64,000 nt of DNA, taken from the NCBI RefSeq assembly GCF_026015985.1, contig NZ_CP110389.1:5364001-5428000 (forward strand), read 5' to 3'. The notes below the pieces were generated by a model, which was given only the letters and a program-made list of their open reading frames with translations, made no database searches and was not told the DNA's origin. How positions within the stretch are numbered: position 1 is the stretch's first letter; the number at the start of each line of letters is the position of its first letter. Position numbers and translations under genes: made by a program. Origin of the DNA: Rhodopseudomonas sp. P2A-2r. GTDB taxonomy: Bacteria; Pseudomonadota; Alphaproteobacteria; Rhizobiales; Xanthobacteraceae. This document shows, in pieces, positions 17,548-26,552 of the stretch.

Positions 17548-19026
17548 TCATCTCCTCTGGAATTCCGGCGACATCAACAGCAGCGCCAGCGCCTGCTGAC
17601 GGGTCTCGGCACGCGCGATGGTCTGCCGCGTCTCGTTCGACGCCGCATCGCCGGCGATCACGTCGAGCAGTTCGCGCGCGTCGATGCTGTCGGCGATTTT
17701 CGACGACACCTGGGCGGCGAGATCGAGCCGCAGCTTCATGCCTTCCGGCGCGGCCCAGGCGGCGTTGCTGTCGGGAAAGCCGTTCGGACCCGGCGGCGTC
17801 CATAGCGGCTGGCCGAGCGTGTTGAGCCCGCCGATCACCTGATAGGGATTGTCGGGGATGCGCCCGAGCAGCCGGGCCGTGCCGATCAGGTATTCGTAGG
17901 GGCTGCGCACTTTGGTCAGCGGCGCGCTCCATGCCTCGTCGGAATCCAGCAGCGCCAGCGTCAGCGCGCGCAGGTCGCCGTCGGTGCTGCGGAACGTGGC
18001 CTGCAGTCTTGCGACCAGGGCCGGCGGCGGCGTGTCGGCGACGAAATGCGCGGCGAATTTCGTGGCGATGAATTTTGCCGTCGCCGGATGCCGCGCGATG
18101 TCCGCCAGCGCCGCCTCGCCCTGCCCGACGCCGTTGTCGTCATAGGTCTTGCCGAGCAGTACCTGCGGTCCGGGCTGATGCGCATTGGCGTTGAAGGCGA
18201 AGCTGCCGGGCACGCCGAGCTTGCCGTCGCGGCCGGCGAAGGTCCAGCCGGTGATGATGCGCGCCAGCGTGGTGACGTCATCCTGCGAATAGCCGCTGCC
18301 GACGCCCAGCGTATGCAGCTCCATGATCTCGCGCGCGAGATTTTCGTTGAGGCCGCGCTTGCCGTTTTGCCCCGCCTTTGATTGCGGGCCGATCGACTGC
18401 TGGTTGTCGAGGAAGAACAGCATCGCCGGATGCTGTTCCACCGCCTTCAGCATGTCGCTGAAGCGCCCGAGCACATGCGGGCGGATCGCCTCGCGCTCGA
18501 ACGAGCCGGCCCAGATCCGCGCCGGCTCGCCCTTGTTGGCGGAGATGCAGAAATGGTTCGACCAGAACACCACCAGCCGTTCGATGAAGCCGCATTCGGC
18601 GATGGTGGCGCGCTGGATCCGCGCCAGCGCCTCGTTGCGAAAGGTGTTCTGCACCACGTTGGGCGGTTGCGGCGGCATCGGCGGCGGTTTCGGCACATCG
18701 GGTTGCACGGTCATGGTTGCGGTGGGCGGCGGCGGCGCGTCGCCGGCGGCCACTTTCATCGGCTCCGGTGTGGCGGTTGCCACCTTGGCGGCGGCGGCGC
18801 GCGCCGCCTTGACCTCGTCCTGATAGGCGAACATGGCCTGACCGAGCGCCGGGGTGGATTGCAGCCCCGGCAGTTCCAGCAGCACGCCGCTGGGGCGGCC
18901 GAGTTCGGCCTTGACGAAGCCGCGCGGATCGGACGCCGCATTGAGGATGTCGCCGGAGGCGCCGCCGCGCGCGCCGAAGCCGAAACGATTCAGCGCCACC
19001 AGGCCGCCACGAGAATCACGCGCCAT
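17548..19026 (-). CDS. DUF1800 family protein
   Basis: A 492-residue DUF1800 protein. It opens with ALNRFGFGARGG, typical of the family, has a Pro/Thr-rich linker at about residues 85-125, then FWSNHFCISANKG, NENLAREIMELHTLGVG and TGWTFAG, the most conserved DUF1800 motifs. No clear signal peptide. The 3' end abuts the DUF1501 gene. The partner genes are nearly always adjacent in bacteria; biochemical function is unknown. Confidence 0.87.
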   Translation of the reverse strand: MARDSRGGLVALNRFGFGARGGASGDILNAASDPRGFVKAELGRPSGVLLELPGLQSTPALGQAMFAYQDEVKAARAAAAKVATATPEPMKVAAGDAPPPPTATMTVQPDVPKPPPMPPQPPNVVQNTFRNEALARIQRATIAECGFIERLVVFWSNHFCISANKGEPARIWAGSFEREAIRPHVLGRFSDMLKAVEQHPAMLFFLDNQQSIGPQSKAGQNGKRGLNENLAREIMELHTLGVGSGYSQDDVTTLARIITGWTFAGRDGKLGVPGSFAFNANAHQPGPQVLLGKTYDDNGVGQGEAALADIARHPATAKFIATKFAAHFVADTPPPALVARLQATFRSTDGDLRALTLALLDSDEAWSAPLTKVRSPYEYLIGTARLLGRIPDNPYQVIGGLNTLGQPLWTPPGPNGFPDSNAAWAAPEGMKLRLDLAAQVSSKIADSIDARELLDVIAGDAASNETRQTIARAETRQQALALLLMSPEFQRR

Positions 19027-19142
19027 CGAATGTCCTCTGAACAGTCTTCCCTTGCCGGTCGGCGCGGGTAGAGTCGGTGCCGAACCCTACGCCTGCAACG
19101 ATGAACCCGGCCTGAAAAAGCCGGTGAAAGTTGGCCCGCTTC

Positions 19143-19991
19143 ATGACAAATCGGACAGATGACCTGGCCTTGCCACGCAGCCTGACCTGCGAACGCTGCG
19201 GAACCGGGTTTTCCTGCACGCTGTCGGGCGATTGCTGGTGTATGGCGGAGCCGGTGCAACTGCCGATGCCGGCGGTCGGCGGTGGCGATTGCCTGTGCCC
19301 GGACTGCCTGCGCGCCGCGGCGAACGTCGCGTGGCAGGTCGATGCCGTGCTGCTGGACATGGACGGCACCCTGCTCGACACCGAGCGCGTCTATCTCGCC
19401 AGCCTGGACACGGCATTGCAGTCGATGGGCTACACCGACGGCGCCGCGTTGGGCCATGCCATGATCGGCATTCCCGGGCCGGAATGCGAGCTGATGCTGA
19501 TGAAGCACTATGGCGCGGATTTTCCGCTGTCGGCGCTCAACGACGCCTATGTCATCAGACGCGACGAGATGTTTCGCGCGGGCATGCCACTGAAGCCCGG
19601 CGCCGTCGAACTGCTCGATGCGCTGCGCACCGCCGCCTGCAAGGTGGCGCTGGTCACCTCGTCGGGCCGCGCCACCGCCGAAGCGCATCTCGCGGCCGGC
19701 GGCATCCGCGCGCATTTCGAGACCGTGCTGACCCGCGACGACGTCGCCCGCGGCAAGCCGTATCCCGACCTCTATCTGCTGGCGGCACAGCGGCTCGGCG
19801 TGCCGCCCGCGGCCTGCGTCGCCATCGAGGATTCCGGACCGGGCATCGCCGCCGCGCACGGCGCCGGCACGATCCCGATCATGGTGCCCGACATCCTGGC
19901 ACCCTCCGCCGAGACGATCGCACAATGCGCCGCTGTGGTTCCCGACCTGCATGCCGCGCTGGCGCTGCTGAAAACCCGCGGCGGGCTTTGA
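19143..19991 (+). CDS. Fusion of Cys-rich CWC domain and HAD-IA hydrolase
   Basis: A 282-residue protein of two parts. Residues 15-62 are a cysteine-rich CWC domain (CERCGTGFSC, GDCWC, CLCPDC), with seven cysteines likely to bind one or two zinc ions. From residue 69 onward it is a HAD subfamily IA phosphatase: LLDMDGTLLDTE (nucleophile and acid Asp), TSSGR (motif II), GKPYPD with the motif III Lys, and EDSGPGI (motif IV). It should hydrolyse a phosphomonoester such as a sugar phosphate or phosphoglycolate-like substrate in the cytosol. CWC domains normally occur as 60-70 residue proteins, so the fusion is notable. The junction is in frame with no internal stop. Confidence 0.83.
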   Translation: MTNRTDDLALPRSLTCERCGTGFSCTLSGDCWCMAEPVQLPMPAVGGGDCLCPDCLRAAANVAWQVDAVLLDMDGTLLDTERVYLASLDTALQSMGYTDGAALGHAMIGIPGPECELMLMKHYGADFPLSALNDAYVIRRDEMFRAGMPLKPGAVELLDALRTAACKVALVTSSGRATAEAHLAAGGIRAHFETVLTRDDVARGKPYPDLYLLAAQRLGVPPAACVAIEDSGPGIAAAHGAGTIPIMVPDILAPSAETIAQCAAVVPDLHAALALLKTRGGL

Positions 19992-20136
19992 AACCGCGTC
20001 ATTCCACGCGGCGTGGCATCGTGACGCTGTTGACCACATGCAGCGACGCCCATGCGTTGGCATTTCGTGAAGGTTTATGGCCGACCGTCGGCGAAACCCC
20101 ACAGCGCCATAGCCGCATGCGACGTCACGGAGACTC

Positions 20137-22146
20137 ATGAGATATTCATCTGCGATCACGTTCCTTCGTCCGATGCCGGTATCGCGCGTCGCAGCGCTCA
20201 CCGCAGTGGTTGCGGTCGCGCTGGTCGCCGTTCATGCGCCGGCGCACGCGACATCCCGCGACGATATCGCGGCCATCGCCGACGCCACGAAACTCGCGAT
20301 GTCCGGCAAGACGGCCGCGGCCACGCAGCGCCGCGACCAGATCCGCGATCCGCTCGGACGCCGCGTGGCGGAATGGGTGATCCTGCGCGCCAATGACAAT
20401 GACGCCGACTTCGCGCGCTACGCCGCCTTCATGCGCGACAATCCGGCGTGGCCGAGCATGGGATTGTTGCAGCGACGGGCAGAAGCACGGCTGTGGACCG
20501 AACGCGCCGAGAGCGGCACCGTGCTCGCCTTCTTTGCGCAGCGGGCGCCGCGCAGCGCGCTGGGCCGGCTGGCCATGGCGCGGGCGCAATGGACGCGCGG
20601 CCAGCACGCCGCCGCCACCGACTACGCGCGCCAGGCTTGGCGCAACGACGATCTCTCCGCCAGGCTCGAGGCCGACATTCTGGCAAGCTTCGGCGCCCGG
20701 CTTGACGCCGCCGACCACCGGGCGCGCATGCAGAACCGGCTCTACGCCAACGACCTGGCCACCGCGATGCGCGCCGCAAGGCGGCTCGGCGCCGCCGAGG
20801 TGGCCATTGTCACGGCGCGCACGGCGATGGTCCACAAGAGCCCGCGGGCCGGCGCGCTGCTGGCGGCGGTTCCGGCCGGCGCGCGCAGCGACCCGGCCTA
20901 TCTGTTCACGCGGATCCAGTGGCTGCGTCGCAACGACCACACTGCGCAGGCTGCGCAACTGATGGCGACCGCGCCGCGCACGTCCGCCGCGCTCGGCAAT
21001 GCCGACGCGTGGTGGCTGGAGCGGCGCGCGCTGGCGCGGCAACTGCTCGATGCCGGCGACGCCAGAGGCGCCTACCGCACCGCGCGCGATGCGGCGCCGG
21101 ACAAGCAGACCTATCAGGTCGATCGCGCCTTCATGGCCGGCTGGATCGCGCTGCGCTACCTGCACGACCAGAAGACGGCCGAACGGAATTTCGCCGAGAT
21201 CCTGAGCATCACCTCGCAGCCGACCTCGGTGGCGCGGGCGCATTACTGGCTCGGCCGCGTTGCCGGTGCCCGTCACAACACGCCGGCGGCGCGGCAGCAC
21301 TACCAGGCCGCGGCCGTGCACGGCACCGCCTATTACGGCCAGCTCGCCTGCGCCCGCCTCGGCTGCCGCAACACCCGCCTGCGCCAGCCGCCATCGCCCG
21401 GCAGCATCCAGTCGGCCAGCGCCGCGCATCGCGATCTCATCGGCGCCGCGGAACTGCTGTATCTCACCGGCAACCGCAAGCTGGTGGTGCCGTTCGTCGC
21501 CGATCTCGACGGCGTGAAGGACAGCCGCGCGCTGGTGCACATCGCCGAGGTGGCCGCGCGCCGCAACGACGCCGCCGCCATGCTGGCGATCGACCGCGCC
21601 GCGCTGAACCGCGGCATGGCGTTCGACAGCTATGCCTTCCCCGCGGCCGGCCTGCCGGCCTTTGCGCCGCTCGGCGCGAAAGCCGACAAGAGCCTCGTCT
21701 ATGCGATCACCCGCACCGAGAGCGCGTTCAATCCACGCATCACCTCGGGCGCCAGGGCCACCGGCTTCATGCAGGTCACGCCAGCGGCCGGCGAGACGCT
21801 GGCGCGGCGGATGGGCTTCGCTTTCGACGTCAAGCGACTGCACGAGGACTCCGCCTACAATCTGCGGCTCGGCTCCGCCGAGATCGTCAACCTGCTCAGC
21901 GACTACAACGGCAATCATGTGCTGGCGCTGATCGGCTACAATGCCGGGCGCGGCCGGGTGAAGGAATGGATCGCGCGCTACGGCGACCCGCGCCGGCCCG
22001 ATGTGGACGTGGTCGACTGGGTGGAGCGGATCCCGTTCGCGGAAACCCGCAACTACGTGCAGCGCGTGCTCGAAAACCTGCAGGTGTACCGCGCCCGCTT
22101 CGGCCAGCCGGCGCTCGGCATCGCCACCGACATGAACGCCGGCTGA
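20137..22146 (+). CDS. Soluble lytic murein transglycosylase (Slt70 type)
   Basis: A 669-residue periplasmic enzyme that cleaves the MurNAc-GlcNAc bond with formation of anhydro-MurNAc. A signal peptide spans about residues 15-39 (ending HAPAHA). A long alpha-helical superhelix of TPR-like repeats follows, then the C-terminal lysozyme-like catalytic domain: TRTESAFNPR with catalytic Glu at about residue 528, GFMQVTPAAGE, and LIGYNAGRGRV. GGAG precedes the start. It acts in peptidoglycan turnover. Length and domain order are normal for the family. Confidence 0.92.
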   Translation: MRYSSAITFLRPMPVSRVAALTAVVAVALVAVHAPAHATSRDDIAAIADATKLAMSGKTAAATQRRDQIRDPLGRRVAEWVILRANDNDADFARYAAFMRDNPAWPSMGLLQRRAEARLWTERAESGTVLAFFAQRAPRSALGRLAMARAQWTRGQHAAATDYARQAWRNDDLSARLEADILASFGARLDAADHRARMQNRLYANDLATAMRAARRLGAAEVAIVTARTAMVHKSPRAGALLAAVPAGARSDPAYLFTRIQWLRRNDHTAQAAQLMATAPRTSAALGNADAWWLERRALARQLLDAGDARGAYRTARDAAPDKQTYQVDRAFMAGWIALRYLHDQKTAERNFAEILSITSQPTSVARAHYWLGRVAGARHNTPAARQHYQAAAVHGTAYYGQLACARLGCRNTRLRQPPSPGSIQSASAAHRDLIGAAELLYLTGNRKLVVPFVADLDGVKDSRALVHIAEVAARRNDAAAMLAIDRAALNRGMAFDSYAFPAAGLPAFAPLGAKADKSLVYAITRTESAFNPRITSGARATGFMQVTPAAGETLARRMGFAFDVKRLHEDSAYNLRLGSAEIVNLLSDYNGNHVLALIGYNAGRGRVKEWIARYGDPRRPDVDVVDWVERIPFAETRNYVQRVLENLQVYRARFGQPALGIATDMNAG

Positions 22147-22208
22147 TTGCCTGGCTGGAATGCCGCAGGTTAGGATCGGTGTTCGATCCATTCAAAGATG
22201 CATGCGCG

Positions 22209-22727
22209 ATGACGTCCGCGACAAAACTTGCCACCCTGCTGTTCGTCACCATCAGCGCGATGCCGTCCGATGCCGCTTTGGCATCCTGCTACGGCCGCAA
22301 CGCCGGAGAGACCGAGACCCGGTTCAAGCTGAGCGGCGACGAAGCGCGCGATACAAGCACCGGACTGGTCTGGAAGCGATGCAGTCTCGGCACCCGCTGG
22401 GACGGCAAGCGGCGTTGCGAGGGCGAGCCGGCCGCCGCCAACTTCGCCGAGGCGCGCGCCGCGGCGGAGCAAGCCGGTGCGGGCTGGCGTGTGCCCTCCG
22501 GGCCCGAACTCGAAACCATCGTCGATACCGGCTGCGGACGTCCGGTGGTCGACACAGCGGTGTTTACGGATATCAGGCCCGACGCCGACGGCATGGCCAA
22601 ATACTGGACCACCAACGAGGTCGGCGCGGCGAACCTGGTCTACTACTTCGACTTCATGAACGGCGCCGCCGACGGCCACAGCCGCGGTTTTCAGCTCTCG
22701 GTGCGACTGGTGCGAACCGGACCGTGA
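22209..22727 (+). CDS. DUF1566 (Lcl C-terminal-like) secreted protein
   Basis: A 172-residue protein with a signal peptide ending near SDAALA (residue 25). The core has DTSTGLVWKRCSLG, FAEARAAAEQAGAGWRVPSGPELETIVD and YYFDFMNG...RGFQLSVRLVR, the hallmark order of DUF1566 domains, which share a fold with formylglycine-generating/C-type lectin-like proteins. Four cysteines may form disulfides. Probably periplasmic or surface. Function unknown. It starts 62 bases after the transglycosylase and may share its transcript. Confidence 0.75.
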   Translation: MTSATKLATLLFVTISAMPSDAALASCYGRNAGETETRFKLSGDEARDTSTGLVWKRCSLGTRWDGKRRCEGEPAAANFAEARAAAEQAGAGWRVPSGPELETIVDTGCGRPVVDTAVFTDIRPDADGMAKYWTTNEVGAANLVYYFDFMNGAADGHSRGFQLSVRLVRTGP

Positions 22728-22836
22728 GCCGCCGATGGGTCGGAACCAATCACCACTTTCGCGATTGGAGCGGTAACCGTCACCGGGTCGCAGCATGGTG
22801 CTGCGGCGCCGCTGATCGCCGCCATAGGAGACATCC

Positions 22837-23403
22837 GTGAAACTCAACCGCACCGCCATCATCGTTGGAAGCCTGCTGCTCGCCACGCCCGCGCTGGCGC
22901 AGTCGGTGGCCGAGAAGACCGGCGTCAACTCCACGCTCGGCATCAGCCCGGCCACCGCCGATTTCGTCAAGGAAGTCGCCATCAGCGACATGTTCGAACT
23001 GGAATCGAACAGACTGGCTCAGGACAAGGGCAATGCCGCGGAAAAGAAATTCGCATCGATGATGGTCACCGACCACACCAAGACCAGCACCGAGCTGAAG
23101 GCCCTGGTCAGCGGCGGCAAGGTTAAGGCCGAACTGCCGGCCGGGCTCGACGAGTCGCACCAGAAGAAGCTCGACACCCTGAAGGCCAAGACCGGCAAGG
23201 ACTTCAGCTCGGAATTCGACTCCATGCAGGTCAGCGCCCACAAGGATGCGGTGTCACTGTTCGAGCGCTACGCCAAGGGTGGCGACAATGCCGAGCTGAA
23301 GAGCTGGGCCGGCAAGACCCTGCCCGCACTGAAGCACCATCTGGAGATGGCGCAGGACCTCGCCAAGGCTCCGGCCACGGTGGGAAGCACCAAGACGAAG
23401 TAA
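22837..23403 (+). CDS. DUF4142 domain secreted protein
   Basis: A 188-residue protein with a signal peptide (ends PALAQ, about residue 21) and a DUF4142 helical bundle: ATADFVKEVAISDMFELESNRLAQ, FASMMVTDHTKTS and LKHHLEMAQDLAK. The His residues in the helices suggest metal or ligand binding, as in ferritin-like bundles; that is inference. The start is GTG with GGAG six bases upstream. Members are frequent in soil bacteria and often stress induced. Convergent with the GGDEF gene, with only ten bases between stops. Confidence 0.83.
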   Translation: MKLNRTAIIVGSLLLATPALAQSVAEKTGVNSTLGISPATADFVKEVAISDMFELESNRLAQDKGNAAEKKFASMMVTDHTKTSTELKALVSGGKVKAELPAGLDESHQKKLDTLKAKTGKDFSSEFDSMQVSAHKDAVSLFERYAKGGDNAELKSWAGKTLPALKHHLEMAQDLAKAPATVGSTKTK

Positions 23404-23413
23404 CCGGAATGCG

Positions 23414-24895
23414 TCAGGCCTGATCGCTGACGCTGCGGCGGTCGCAGTCGGCCTGCGCGTAATACTGCCGCTTGGCCTGCAGCATCAGCATGTCGGCGAG
23501 CTTGATGACCTGCTCCAGCCGGTCGCCCGGCCGGCTGGTGGCAATGCCGATCGACATGCTCAGCTCGAGGTCGGGATAGTACTGGTTGTTGACCTCGATC
23601 AGTTCCGCCAGCGAGGCCAGCACTGCGTCGCCGCCGGCGGCGTCGGTGCCGGGCAGCAGCACCGCGAATTCGTCACCGCCGATCCGCGCCACCGAGGCTG
23701 GCTTCTCCACCAGCGAGCCGAACACCTCGCCGGCCCGGCGCAACAGCGCGTCGCCGACGCTATGGCCGAGGTCGTCATTGGCGGTCTTCAGGCCGTTGAG
23801 GTCGGCGATGATGATGGTGACCGGGTGCAGTCCCCTGCGCTCGATCCGGTTGAGCTCGTCGACATAGAAGGCGCGATTCAGCGTCCGCGTCAGCACGTCG
23901 TGGGTGCCGAGATATTCGAGATAGGCTTCCGCCTTCTTGCGCGCGGTGATGTCGGTCAGCGCGACCTGCACCAGCGACCAGTCGCCTTCGTGGCTGGGCA
24001 GCACCGAGAACTGCAGCAACAGGTGCAGCTTGGTGCCGTCGAGCGCATAGTTCACCACCTCGCGCTGCTGGAACAGCTTGCCGTTCCACAGATCGACGAG
24101 CTGCTCGCGGAAATGCGGCCCCATCTCGTCGCGGAAGACATCGCCGAGGTGGCTCAGCAAGGTCGCCTTGTCCGGCGCGCCGAACAGTTCGAGCGTCCGC
24201 CCGTTGACGTCGAGCACGCGGATCTCGCTCATGCAGCGCTCAACGAACTCCTGGTGGACATCGGTGAACACGCGAAAATCCTCGACGCCGCGCGCGCGCA
24301 CCTCGTCGAGCAGACGTTTCACATCGCTGAAATCCTCGACCCACAACGACACCGGGGAATGGGCGAACAGGCCGAATGCGTAGTTCTCGCTGTCGACAAG
24401 GCGGCGCCGCGCGGTTTCCCGCTCGGTGACGTCCTCGATGGAGATCATCACCCGGTCCCATTTCTGCTCATGGCCGGGCAGCACGATGCCGTGGAGCTGG
24501 ACGTCGAGGCGTTCGCCGGTGAGCGTGTAGTTGACGGTGTTGCTGGAGAAGTGGGTGCGCCCGCTCCACAGCTGCGCCAGCTCCGAGACGTGGCTCTTGA
24601 AGGTGTCGTCGCGCATCACCAGGCTGAGGCTGACCATCAGATGGTCGAGATCGCGGGCGCCGAACAGCGACAGCGTCTTGCGGTTGACCTTGATGATGCG
24701 GATGTGCTGCGAACACTGCCGGACGCGTTCGGGGTTGGCGAGCAGGAACGTCTCGATATCGTCGACGCCCTGCGCATGCCATTGCTCGAACAGCGCCTTG
24801 ACGTCGCTGTAGTCCTCGATCCACAGCGAGACCGGCGCCAGATCGAACATCTTGGCGTCGTCGTTTGGATCGGTGAATAGAGCAGACATGGACAT
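23414..24895 (-). CDS. Diguanylate cyclase with two duplicated PAS-like domains
   Basis: A 493-residue cytosolic protein. Two homologous sensor domains (residues about 15-160 and 175-315) each start with SLW(I/V)ED(Y/F)SDVK and contain (K/D)VN(R/G)(K/R)TL(S/E)LFGA, so they arose by internal duplication. The C-terminal GGDEF domain keeps the active-site motif (RIGGDEFAVLL, near residue 406), which predicts synthesis of cyclic di-GMP. No RxxD inhibitory site is obvious just before the motif. No transmembrane segment, so it senses a cytoplasmic cue or ligand. It stands alone; no EAL partner nearby. Confidence 0.9.
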   Translation of the reverse strand: MSMSALFTDPNDDAKMFDLAPVSLWIEDYSDVKALFEQWHAQGVDDIETFLLANPERVRQCSQHIRIIKVNRKTLSLFGARDLDHLMVSLSLVMRDDTFKSHVSELAQLWSGRTHFSSNTVNYTLTGERLDVQLHGIVLPGHEQKWDRVMISIEDVTERETARRRLVDSENYAFGLFAHSPVSLWVEDFSDVKRLLDEVRARGVEDFRVFTDVHQEFVERCMSEIRVLDVNGRTLELFGAPDKATLLSHLGDVFRDEMGPHFREQLVDLWNGKLFQQREVVNYALDGTKLHLLLQFSVLPSHEGDWSLVQVALTDITARKKAEAYLEYLGTHDVLTRTLNRAFYVDELNRIERRGLHPVTIIIADLNGLKTANDDLGHSVGDALLRRAGEVFGSLVEKPASVARIGGDEFAVLLPGTDAAGGDAVLASLAELIEVNNQYYPDLELSMSIGIATSRPGDRLEQVIKLADMLMLQAKRQYYAQADCDRRSVSDQA

Positions 24896-24988
24896 CTTCG
24901 CAATCGGTGTTCGGGTGCGGTTCTACCGTTTCTTACGCACGACTTGTCAAGAAACTCTCAACCCGTGTGCGGCCGTCGGGCGGGCTCT

Positions 24989-25684
24989 TCACACCGCGTA
25001 TCCCGGCGAGTTCCGCGCCATCCCGCCAAAGGCATCGAGCATTCTTTCGCGCCATGCATAAATTGTATCGTCGGGCGCCAGCAGCTTGAACGGGCTGGTG
25101 GCCCGCGCCCACTGGAAGCCGCCGAACATGATGTAGTCGGCGTAGTTCGGCGTGTCGCCGCCGACATAGGCCTGCGTCTTCAGCGTCAGCCGCAACGGAT
25201 CGAGCGACTTGCGGAAACCGGCGACGACACTGTCGCGACCGGCCGAGACCTCTTCCAGCGTCTTGCCGAAGCGCGCTTCGCGGCTCTTGCGGAAATAGGC
25301 CTGATCGACCGGGCCGAGATGGCCGTGAATGTCGGCGACGATCATCGGGAATATGCCGGCGATCACCACCATGTCGCCCCACCAGTTCAGCATCCGGGCC
25401 ATCGCGCGGCCGCCCTCACCGCCGAACAGCGACGGACGGTCGGGATAGGTATCCTCGAGATAGTTGGCAATGGTCCAGGAGTCGGAGACGGCGCGGTCGC
25501 CGTCGAGCAGCACCGGCACCTTCTCGGAGCTGTGCGGGGCGATGGCCTCGCGCTCGGTGAAGCGCCACGGAATCGAGGCGACGTCGAGACCCTTGTGCGC
25601 CAGCGCCATCCGCGTGCGCCAGCAATACGGGCTGAACGGACGGGACTCGTCGGTGCCGACCAGTTCAAACAGTTGGATGGCCAT
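24989..25684 (-). CDS. Glutathione S-transferase family protein (Cys-type active site)
   Basis: A 231-residue GST. The thioredoxin-like domain has RPFSPYCWRTRMAL, with a serine and cysteine near the position of the catalytic residue, followed by KVPVLLDGDRAVSDSWTIANYLE. The C-terminal helical domain has a shorter NYADYIMFGGFQWA box. The SPYCW motif resembles the beta-etherase / LigE-LigF-like group of GSTs, so a role in glutathione-dependent ether or dehalogenation chemistry is possible, but there is no pathway context. AGGAAG precedes the start. Confidence 0.85.
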   Translation of the reverse strand: MAIQLFELVGTDESRPFSPYCWRTRMALAHKGLDVASIPWRFTEREAIAPHSSEKVPVLLDGDRAVSDSWTIANYLEDTYPDRPSLFGGEGGRAMARMLNWWGDMVVIAGIFPMIVADIHGHLGPVDQAYFRKSREARFGKTLEEVSAGRDSVVAGFRKSLDPLRLTLKTQAYVGGDTPNYADYIMFGGFQWARATSPFKLLAPDDTIYAWRERMLDAFGGMARNSPGYAV

Positions 25685-25771
25685 ACTTGCTTCCTGCCGG
25701 CGTCGATTGCCAAGCCATCATGCCCGCGCACGTCGCGGGCATTCATCTTGCTGCGATCCGTACACTAAAGG

Positions 25772-25803
25772 CGTGGATGGCCGGGACAAGCCCGGCCACG
25801 ACA
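25772..25803. repeat. Short palindrome, GGCCGGG type
   Basis: GGATGGCCGGGACAAGCCC with GGCCAC forms a hairpin with stem GGCCGGG / CCCGGCC. This short element is typical of alphaproteobacterial intergenic repeats. It is in the 282-base gap between the glutathione transferase and the EF-hand gene; the remainder of that gap shows no gene. Confidence 0.5.
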
Positions 25804-25966
25804 GGGCGGCCATGACGGCGCCGCGCGAAGGGCCTCAATTGGCTCCCCGACGGCCCGCGAATGGCAGGACAGCGCGCCGTGTGGTACTTTCATCTTGTAC
25901 GCGGGGTCGCCCTGCGGCAACTTGCAACCGAGAATTGCCCTCAAAAATTGCCCCTGGAGAGTCGCC

Positions 25967-26359
25967 ATGACCACGTCACGACGCGCTGTTTTGCTGTCCT
26001 TCGCCCTGGGTTTCGCCGGCCTTGCCACCGCGGAGGCGGCCTCGCCGCTGAAGCTGCTCGATCCCGACAAGGACGGCACCGTCGATCTGGCCGAAGCCAA
26101 GGCTGCCGCGTCCAAACTGTTCGACAAGCTCGACCGCGACAAGGACGGCACGCTGGAAGCCAAGGAGCTGCGCGGCCGGGTCAGCGCCAAGGAATTCGCC
26201 GCCGCCAATCCCGACAAGGATGGCACGCTCGACAAGAACGAATACATGACCATCGTCGAAGCCCGCTTCCGCGCTGCAGACCCCGACAATGACGGCACGC
26301 TGGATGCGAAGGAACTGGCGACGCCCGCCGGCCGCGCGTTGCTGAAGCTGCTGATGTGA
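25967..26359 (+). CDS. Secreted four-EF-hand calcium-binding protein
   Basis: A 130-residue protein. The N-terminus ([22 protein letters not shown]) is a signal peptide with a twin-arginine pair, so Tat or Sec export is possible. Four EF-hand loops follow: [36 protein letters not shown] and [12 protein letters not shown], each with acidic residues at the calcium positions and Glu at position 12. It should bind calcium in the periplasm. GGAG lies upstream of the start. Partner unknown. Confidence 0.87.
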   Translation: MTTSRRAVLLSFALGFAGLATAEAASPLKLLDPDKDGTVDLAEAKAAASKLFDKLDRDKDGTLEAKELRGRVSAKEFAAANPDKDGTLDKNEYMTIVEARFRAADPDNDGTLDAKELATPAGRALLKLLM

Positions 26360-26552
26360 GCCGGCAAGAGGCCTCCGACCGGCGCAAGACAGAGCTATCA
26401 ACACCGGGAGGGGCCCGGCTCGCTTGAAGGCGCCGGGCTCGGTCACCAGCGTCGGAACAGCGCAGCTGAACCGGCGAGAGACTGCGGGTCCGACCATCAA
26501 TCGGGTGATCGGGAGACCTTTTTCGACGGCCTTTTCCCCCCATATTGGTGTC

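Noticed and set aside
16184..17599. A 471-codon plus-strand frame opposite the DUF1501 gene
   Set aside because: No homology, composition of an antisense shadow, and the DUF1501 motifs on the minus strand are clear.
20146..22191. A 681-codon minus-strand frame opposite the lytic transglycosylase
   Set aside because: Shadow of a well-supported gene; translated sequence has no family pattern.
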